Both the position numbers and the translations under genes were made by a program. A DNA stretch of 64,000 nt from Pollenia angustigena (Eukaryota; Arthropoda; Insecta; Diptera; Polleniidae). Within the stretch, counting starts at the first letter, position 1. Each line of letters starts with the position of its first letter. The notes under the pieces were generated by a model that was not told the origin of the DNA, did no database searches, and worked only from the letters and a program-made list of their open reading frames with translations. This document shows positions 57,827 to 64,000 of this stretch, one piece after another. The stretch lies in contig OV884057.1 of NCBI GenBank assembly GCA_930367215.1, positions 108,773,284 through 108,837,283 of the forward strand, in the 5' to 3' direction.

Positions 57827-59102
57827 TTTGTATTAAAAAACTATGTTTTTTTTACTATAATGACTATAATGACATTTTTATTGTCATAATGAAAATTTAA
57901 ATTTTTCTGTATATTTAAGATATAATAATAAAGTTATTATTTAATATATAACTAATAATCCAAAAAGTGGCGAATAAAGCTACAAAGTAATGAATTCTTG
58001 AAGTCATTAAAAGTAGGATTGCAAGTAAAGTTTTTGCTGGGTTAATAAATTGTCGCATCATTTTATAATGGAATTTAGCTCATCAAAACATAACTATAAT
58101 TCTTTTCTTTTTTATAATATGAGAAATAATCACATTAAAATATAATTTTTATAATAATATTTTGTAAATAGTATTTAAATCTTGTAAATAATACTTAAAA
58201 AATTGTATATATTATTTTGAATTAACTAATTTAAGTTCTTTAAATAGTCTGCAAGGGACAATGTTCTATAGACATATGTAAATAAATAAATAAATATAAA
58301 AAGGTATATAATAATTAAAATACCTATGTATAAACAAAACAAAAAAAACTTAGATTATTATAAATAATTTTATATTTAGCTTTTATTTGACCTTTTTTAA
58401 TTTAATAACTGTTTTATTTTTAAATCAAGCTCTAGGTCTTTTTATTATTATCGAAAATAAATAATTTAATATTAAAAAGACCTAGAGCTTGATTTAAAAA
58501 TAAAATAGTTAATAAATAATTTTAGTGGAAACTTATAATATTTTAAACTAACAGAAAAAATTTGTATGTTTGTTATTTTTTCTACAGAAAATCTTATTTT
58601 CATTTTATCTTAAAAACAATTTTTTAATTTTTTATTAAATTCCTATGTACCTATATAAAGCACAAATAAATATTTTTAAATAAAAAGTATTATAACTGAC
58701 ATTCCAAACATTACAAATAAGTTTCTTCATTCTATTAATACATACATACATATGTACGTATGTAATTGTATTTCTCTTTTCTTTTTCAACAACAAAACAA
58801 ATGTATTTTTAAGTGAACAGAACTCAATATAGTCACCAGCCAGTTTGTGTTACGCGACTATACAGTCGAACTGCCAGTTTCTAGCTACGTCGTTTAGTAA
58901 ACTAAAAAAAAATGTTTACGTCAACTGTAAACACATCAGCTTCTGTGTTTCAGTCGCCAGTTCAGCAGTCTGTGTGTTAAAAATGGAGTGAGTCGGCTGC
59001 TGATTCTTTTGACTGCTGAAAAAAAAGTAAATTGTGTTACTGTTTTTTCAGTAACTGTGCGCACACAGTTCAACTGATTTAAGTATGAGTGTGATGAAAA
59101 TA

Positions 59103-59985
59103 GAATACAGTTCATTTTTTTCCAGCATGTTGCTGAAAATAAATGAAATTTTATGCAAATTTTGACTGCTTTTAGCAGTTGTTCGAAACCCTGATTTCAA
59201 GTCCGTAATATTTTGTAAAATTTTGTAAAAACTGTAAAGGGAGTTAAACATTTTGATACTAATTTCGTATATAGTCATTTCCTGGGGTAACGAACGTACG
59301 TTCGTACCCTTTTGATGTACAAATAGTATAGAAAACAAAACTTTTCCTAGTATTTTTTGCGATTCGATAGCATTTGGGTAGCTCAATGTTTAGTGCAAAA
59401 GATGGACTTCATCGAGTTTAAGTTTTCATAATGATAGTTAACAACATGTGGTCACGAACGTACGCAAAATAGAAGTCAACTTTGGCTGACAGTAGTGAAA
59501 TGTAAAAATCTGCGTAATGGAACGGAATATTCAAAAGTGATTAATTTATTTTAAAAGTGTATTAATGTAGGGGTACATACAGTATTTACAAAATAAATTA
59601 TCTCTTGGTTTTTGTTAAATTTTTTTAAGTACCGGTCGCGAACGTACGATTTTTCCATATTTTTTTTTTATTATTATCACCCTGTATTTTCCCATAAATA
59701 TCTTTAAATTTCCTTAAGAAACAAACTTAATACTTCTTTACAATTTATTGTAATGGAGAGATTATGAAGAAAGAGTGTAAACATAACATATTTTTTTGCA
59801 TGTTAAATAAGTATATAAAAATGTCTTAAGAAGTAGCCTAAAAAGAAAATATAAAGTTTTCCAGTATCCAGCACAATTTCCTAAAGTAAAACATCTGAGA
59901 TATGCTATGAAACCATTCTTTTATATCGAAAGATAGGTAGAAAAGAAAGGAATGAAAAGAAGGTAAAGGACCAACCCCGAGAGAA
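59103..59985. other. Gene-free stretch with CGAACGTACG words
   Basis: Three copies of CGAACGTACG at 59291, 59455 and 59639; the first is part of a 16-bp palindrome (59290-59305). A minus-strand open frame covers 59048-59386 but shows no family motif and partly lies in the inverted repeat arm. Nothing else identified. Confidence 0.4.
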
Positions 59986-59989
59986 ATCC

Positions 59990-60872
59990 CACTCAAACCA
60001 AATTCGCCCTACGTGCGGTTAGCACCCAGTCTCGCCAGGCCATCCCCATTACGAATCCTATCAGATTCCCGAGTCCGCAACTCGAGACATCCCCTAATTC
60101 GCCCAGGAATCGACTGCCCAACCAACTCAGCCTGCTACCCTGCAACCTGGGACAGTGGCACAGAAAGTGCTCAACTGTCTCCAACTCCTCAGGGTCCTCG
60201 CACAACCTGCATATATCCGACAAGTCGGATCCCATCCTCACCGCCATCCTGCCTGTCATACAGTGGCCCGTGATCATTCATATCATGGTCCTAACGCAGA
60301 CCCTGCTCCTGCCCAGCAGCGACACCGAATCGGACTTCCTAAGCACCGGCCACAGTGTCCGCGATACCCGACAGTCCGTTCGGCCCCCCCAGGTCCGATT
60401 GGTCACGCACAGTATCCACTCCTTAATTCTACCAAAATAGAAGCCCAATGGAGGCCTAACCGCCTCCACACAGTCAGCCCTGAATCCGCATGAAAAACAC
60501 TGCATTCGTCAGGAAGCCTATATGACCTTATGTTCAGATCCTCAATGTAGACCCCTGCACCCGTGCCCCTCATCTTCGAGCCATCAGTGAAAATAGCAAA
60601 TCCACCAAATAATCTGCTCCTGCCCGACCAGCTCTCCCTAGAGGGCATTATTAACTCTGGCAACCGACCAAAATCCACTCTGGTGCTCACATAATCAGTG
60701 GAGCCCGGCGGTCCCAGGCAGAGTGACCCTGAGTGTCATTCCTCGTCAGTCCTAACTCCCTCTGTCTAAGAATGCTCCTGGCCGCCATTCCCATCACATA
60801 CTGCTCAATAGGCAGAAGATGTAGAATGACATCCAGGGCAGCCTGAGGAGTACTTCTCATGGCACCTTTACA
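59990..60872 (-). pseudogene. RNase H-type LINE ORF2 fragment
   Basis: Reads on the minus strand from GAMRSTPQAALDVILHLLPI (end of the RT region) into RNase H (IFTDGSKMRGTGAGVYIED), then a deletion after DECSVFHAD removes the middle of RNase H, and the C-terminal Cys/His motif (CRLCEDPEELETVEHFLCHC) follows to 59993. It is GC-rich against its surroundings. Similar in plan to the LOA/I-like LINE at 17306-20583 but a different family. Frameshift near 60690 and the deletion make it dead; the 5' three quarters are absent. Confidence 0.75.
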
Positions 60873-60936
60873 CTTTATTTTATGTCCTGCCAGTGCCGGA
60901 CAAAAATTTTCTTCATCACGGGTTCTGTTCACATAT
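60873..60936 (-). other. Segment shared with the Jockey LINE 3' end
   Basis: Matches 41149-41211 (Jockey 3' untranslated region, plus strand) with one difference over about 60 bp, and joins directly to the RNase H-type LINE fragment. Beyond it the similarity ends. Confidence 0.75.
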
Positions 60937-61171
60937 TAATATTAATTTTTTAACTTTAAATATGACCATTGTAAAGATTTGAAAAAATTAAGCTAAAATG
61001 AGCAAAACTGGTAAATGTACGACATCTTTTTTCAAAATATTTTGCGCAAACTTGAAACCTATGTTGTTTAACATAAAGGTAGCAAACAAATAAAGTGCAT
61101 TTGAGTATAGTAGCGTATTATGGGACATAATGGATAGAAATGAAAATGTATTATCCGGTGTAATAAACATC
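60937..61171. other. Gene-free AT-rich stretch
   Basis: Nothing recognisable. Confidence 0.35.
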
Positions 61172-61314
61172 AAGGTTGTTCACGTCACAAGTTGCACCCA
61201 TGCGAAAAGCAAAAGTGCAAACACATAACAACAACCACAACCACAAAAACAAATATTTATGTTTTTGCATTTTTGCTTTTTCGCAAGAGTGCAACTTGTG
61301 ACGTGAACAACCTT
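61172..61314. repeat. Hairpin MITE
   Basis: 143 bp. Arms start AAGGTTGTTCACGTCACAAG and pair almost perfectly, then GCAAAAGTGCAAA/TTTTTGCATTTTTGC continue the stem. Target duplication not found. Confidence 0.7.
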
Positions 61315-61875
61315 AAACTAAAGACTAACTGTCTAATGCAAAAAAAGTTAACGATTACATCAATTAACCAATACAGTAAGCCCATACACTTTTGCTAGCC
61401 TAAATGAAGCTTGTACTTTGTTTTTGCATAAGACTGTAAAATTATCAATCTGCAGACTCATAATTTATTTATTTATTTTATGAATGCTATACAAGTGCCG
61501 AGCCTAGAGGGCCATATATGGGCATTACCAGCAATAAGTCTACTTTTTGTAACGTAACGCTCTTTTTTTTAAATACGTTTTATTAAAAATAATTTTAAAA
61601 ATGGTGATGCAAGTACAAACCATGATACAAATACAGAAGGTAGTTCGACTCTCTCTTTTTATCGCCATATTAACGTTCTGACGTTTATGGGAATTATCAG
61701 AATTTGTGCTAACATAGGTATTTCATTAAGTAATCCAAATTTTCTGTTTTTGTTTTTTTTTTTTTTTTTTTTTTTTTTTTGAAGTTTAGAAAATTTTAAT
61801 TTTAAATTACAAAAGATTGTAGAACATTTATATTAAAAAACTTTTAATATTCATGTGAATTAATAAATTGTAGGC
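61315..61875. other. Gene-free stretch, possible intron of the PITH pseudogene
   Basis: No gene seen. Contains a T run (61749-61780). It ends in AATTGTAG, a plausible splice acceptor for the following pseudogene exon. Confidence 0.35.
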
Positions 61876-62345
61876 ATGAGGCCACCGATGATGAACATGC
61901 CGTAGAAATGGGCATAAAATATAGTCTGTAACAAAAGATCGATGTGGAAAACCTGAAATGTTTAAATGAAGAATCGGAAGGTAGTGGTAAATTATTTGAA
62001 ACAAATGAAAAGCGTTTGGACTTAGCGGAGTTTGTTCAAAGTAATGCCGATGAAGAGTTTCTTTTCAATATTCCCTTTACCGGCAAGTTAAAGGAAATTA
62101 TGTGGCGGGAGCCAATGACGACGACGAGTTACTTTTAAATATTACCTTTACTGGCAACTTAAGTTAAAGGAAATTATTGTGGTGGAGGCCAAAGATAATT
62201 TACATCCTGATAAAATTAAATTATTAAAAAACCGTCCTGCCATTACTATTGATGACCATTGGGCTAAAGGGGATCAAGAATTTGAATTATCAAGAGACTC
62301 TCAAGCCGAAATTGAATATTCAACAAAAGTGGTGACATGCGATGA
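61876..62345 (+). pseudogene. PITHD1: PITH-domain protein (PITHD1-like) pseudogene
   Basis: From the splice-like TTGTAG the frame reads HEATDDEHAVEMGIKYSL, a stop, then VENLKCLNEESEGSGKLFET, RLDLAEFVQSNADEEFLFNI and PFTGKLKEI. This is the PITH domain signature of PITHD1 and TXNL1 (usual form CLNES-EGSG, SDADEELLFNIPFTG), a proteasome-associated fold. After that a partial repeat of the same segment (DDELLLNITFTGNL, about 62122-62165) is followed by DNLHPDKIKLLKNRPAI, DQEFELSRD and IEYSTKVVT. The in-frame TAA, frame change, internal duplication and loss of the domain end show a pseudogene. An intron-like acceptor argues against a processed copy. The end runs into a MITE. Confidence 0.75.
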
Positions 62346-62367
62346 TAATACAAAAATGTATTGCTCT

Positions 62368-62535
62368 TTGTGGCGAAAATCACACGTGCGATATTTTGGT
62401 GTTCCGTTTTTGTGTGTTTCGGTGTGATTTTTAATTACCGAAAGCACACGCAGAACCCAGAAACGATATGACTTTTAGAGCACCACGAAATCACACGTGT
62501 TATTTTGAAATCACGCGATTTTCAGAACCGACCCG
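62368..62535. mobile_element. MITE fragment related to 48653-48886
   Basis: Shares the AAATCACACGTG and GTTCCGTTTTTGTGTG words and the right end GATTTTCAGAACC. Outer left end is degraded. It truncates the PITH pseudogene. Confidence 0.55.
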
Positions 62536-63544
62536 ATTTTAAATCCTCCTATCGAATGTTATTCAAATCGGTGCTATTTTGATCGTAGCTTTCACAAAAA
62601 ACAACTCGTGAACATATATAGGCTTTTAAGTCTATAGCTTTCTTATTAATGTATTACCAATGTATTATAATGGTAGTGATAAATAATTTGGACACGAGAA
62701 CTTTTGTAAAAGCTACACTGTCATCGTAAATGTTATGCTTAGAATTAAACATAGGCCCCATAAAAACCCCCTTCATCAAACCACTTCATGACGAAAAAAT
62801 CTCATATATGTTGATGTAGATGCCTAGATAATATTCGGCACAAAGAACACTTATATGAATCTTACATAATTTAATTTCTTAAGGTCCATGATTGCTCAAG
62901 AGAACCATTTCTAAAAAAACATTCTAAAATCAAAACACGGGTAGAGAATTCGCCTTGATATCATATGGCCAAGTATACTTTCTTACTAATATCAAAATAA
63001 AATATTGATAATTTGTAAGACAAATTACATATTTTAACTAATAACTTCCGAAAGGAATGTGGCAACGCTTTTTTAATATTTACAAAAAAAATAATTTCAA
63101 ATAATTTCGATAAACTTCAGAAAAAATATTGTGAGAGAGAAGTGGAACTACCTTGTGTATTTGTATCATGGTACTAACTATATTTCTTTTTTATTGCAAC
63201 ATAGTAGGGTTTCTAATTTCCCGGACTTTTTTCCATTCCCGGGAAACGAAACAAAAAAAATCTTATTCCCGGGAATCCCGGGCTTCTTTGAATAAGACAA
63301 CGATTTCATTAAATGAGTTCAAGACAAAAGTTTTTCCTCTTTTAAAAGAATATACACATATACAACAGTCCGAAAAAATTAGCTTTATTAATTCCACAGA
63401 AAACCAAGACAAAACCAATTTTTTTTTGGGAGATTACGAATTAATAAAACTTAATAATATTTAGTAGTTATTATTAATAGAAACTTGGTAAAATTAATTT
63501 CCTTTTAAGAAAATTTTTTTTAGTATTATTAAAGCATTTAAAAG
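62536..63544. other. Mostly gene-free; decayed hAT ends near 63200
   Basis: 62536-63200 holds nothing recognisable. At 63207-63285 repeated CCCGGGAA words follow AGGGTTTCTAATTTCCCGG, the look of a hAT terminus with subterminal repeats. The open frame 63153-63464 overlaps it and has no clear family match. Confidence 0.4.
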
Positions 63545-63652
63545 CTCATCAGGGATTCTATTTCTAATCCTTGTTGATATGTATATTGCCTGGTACCGAA
63601 AACGTGCTCTCGCTTCCTACAGACGTTGGTTTTATAGTAAGAAGCGCATCAT
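63545..63652 (-). pseudogene. hAT transposase C-terminal remnant
   Basis: Minus-strand translation gives ALLTIKPTSVGSESTFSVPG followed by NIHINKD and stops. This is the hAT C-terminal motif (usual form PTSVRSESAFS-AGNI). About 35 residues remain; it may belong with the CCCGGGAA-type end at 63207. Confidence 0.7.
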
Positions 63653-63764
63653 ACAAGATTATAAATTTGTTGGACTGTTACCCGTGACTTCATAGACGTA
63701 AAATTCTTTTTTTTTTAAATTTTTTTCAGGCTTTTGTATTTTCTTTACATTTATTTTTTTAGAA

Positions 63765-64000
63765 TATCAAAAAGTAATTTCAATTTTTGGGAATACAAAA
63801 TTTTAATTTCAAAAGATTTTGTTATTCGTGCTTAATTCCCAGTTTTTATTCTTGACAAAAACACTTGAAATTTATTGTTGATGGGATAAGCTATTCCTAT
63901 GCGCATTTCACTGGTTGCTTAGGCCAGATCATCAGGAAACTTCATCCATAAAGATTTTAGGAAAACTAAAGATATTAAACCAAATAAAACTGTTAAACGT
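63765..64000. repeat. 471-bp repeat copy running off the window
   Basis: Same orientation as the direct units of the array, beginning at ATCAAAAAGTAATTTC and continuing to the edge. A few differences (CTTGACAAAA for CTTGATAAAA; GCGCAT for GCAT; AGGAAAAC for AGACAAAC). The rest lies outside. Confidence 0.85.
63893..63940 (-). ncRNA. Hammerhead-like motif, right-edge copy
   Basis: Same motif on the minus strand, with the longer stem III ATGCGCAT (63899-63906) as in the 29.8-kb copy and stem I GTTTC with GGAAT as in the array. Confidence 0.5.

Larger units (their letters stand above)
55883..59102. repeat. Right arm of the large inverted repeat
   Basis: Mirror of 51360-54583. Positions sum to 110466 across the inner arm, so almost no indels. 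The spacer between arms is 54584-55882 and consists only of direct 471-bp units. At the outer end similarity stops around ACTCATAC (51370 and 59090), where the left copy has one extra C. Confidence 0.9.

Noticed and set aside
51360..59102. Galileo or Foldback element as a firm call
   Set aside because: Long inverted repeats fit, but no transposase and no target duplication were seen, so only a structural description is given.
59048..59386. 112-codon minus-strand frame
   Set aside because: Overlaps the inverted repeat arm and the CGAACGTACG words; no known family seen.
63153..63464. 103-codon frame with hydrophobic start
   Set aside because: It overlaps CCCGGGAA repeats of a decayed hAT end; no family recognised.

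Overview
This window is AT-rich eukaryotic DNA and reads as repeat-dense intergenic or heterochromatic DNA of an insect, most likely a higher fly. The grounds are a 412/mdg1-like Ty3 retrotransposon, an RNase H-bearing LOA/I-type LINE, Jockey-clade LINEs with FADD polymerase motifs, many hAT elements with 8-bp target duplications, TWA-flanked PIF/Harbinger-like miniature elements, and a 58-bp GT-AG intron. There are no bacterial features. The species is inferred by eye; no database was searched.

Layout. 1-4260: a nested stack in which a Harbinger-like MITE (37-4193) is split by a hAT element (175-4181), which carries a broken transposase gene and three smaller insertions. 4345-5470: small repeats. 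5471-20755: a LOA-type LINE whose ORF1 is split by a 10-kb Ty3/mdg1-like LTR retrotransposon (6693-16648, target duplication GGGG) that itself carries five insertions. 20702-22289: an apparently exact 794-bp tandem duplication. 22290-33010: hAT fragments, a two-copy repeat with a tRNA-like core, three hAT elements with intact 8-bp duplications, and Harbinger and TA-flanked MITEs. 33298-43300: a minus-strand Jockey LINE split in its endonuclease domain by a plus-strand Jockey LINE (35380-41308), which has a hAT relic in its 5' leader. 43733-49180: more nested MITEs and a 1.7-kb hAT. 49311-49597: two spliced exons that may begin a gamma-tubulin complex (GCP4-like) gene. 51360-59102: a huge inverted repeat with arms of about 3.2 kb. 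59990-60936: a chimeric LINE fragment. 61876-62345: a PITH-domain (PITHD1-like) pseudogene. 63545-64000: a hAT relic and a further copy of the 471-bp repeat.

The most unusual content is a 471-bp repeat family that carries a hammerhead-ribozyme-like fold in every copy examined. It forms a head-to-tail array at the centre of the inverted repeat (54050-56405), a diverged single copy at 29685-29915, and a copy running off the right edge. A second, unrelated hammerhead-like motif lies in a small insertion in the left LTR (7001-7041). Stem III is a loopless palindrome that changes length (ATGCAT or ATGCGCAT) yet stays self-complementary. That resembles the minimal type I hammerheads of Penelope-like elements and animal retrozymes. 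Both motifs have extra or unpaired bases next to stem II, so activity is not certain.

Almost every transposon reading frame here is broken by stops or frameshifts. The only plausible host coding sequence is the GCP4-like exon pair and the PITHD1 pseudogene. Several insertions can be ordered in time from their target duplications, so the window works as a record of successive invasions. LINE and LTR elements carry the degenerate enzymes (endonuclease, reverse transcriptase, RNase H, integrase), while the MITEs carry only termini.
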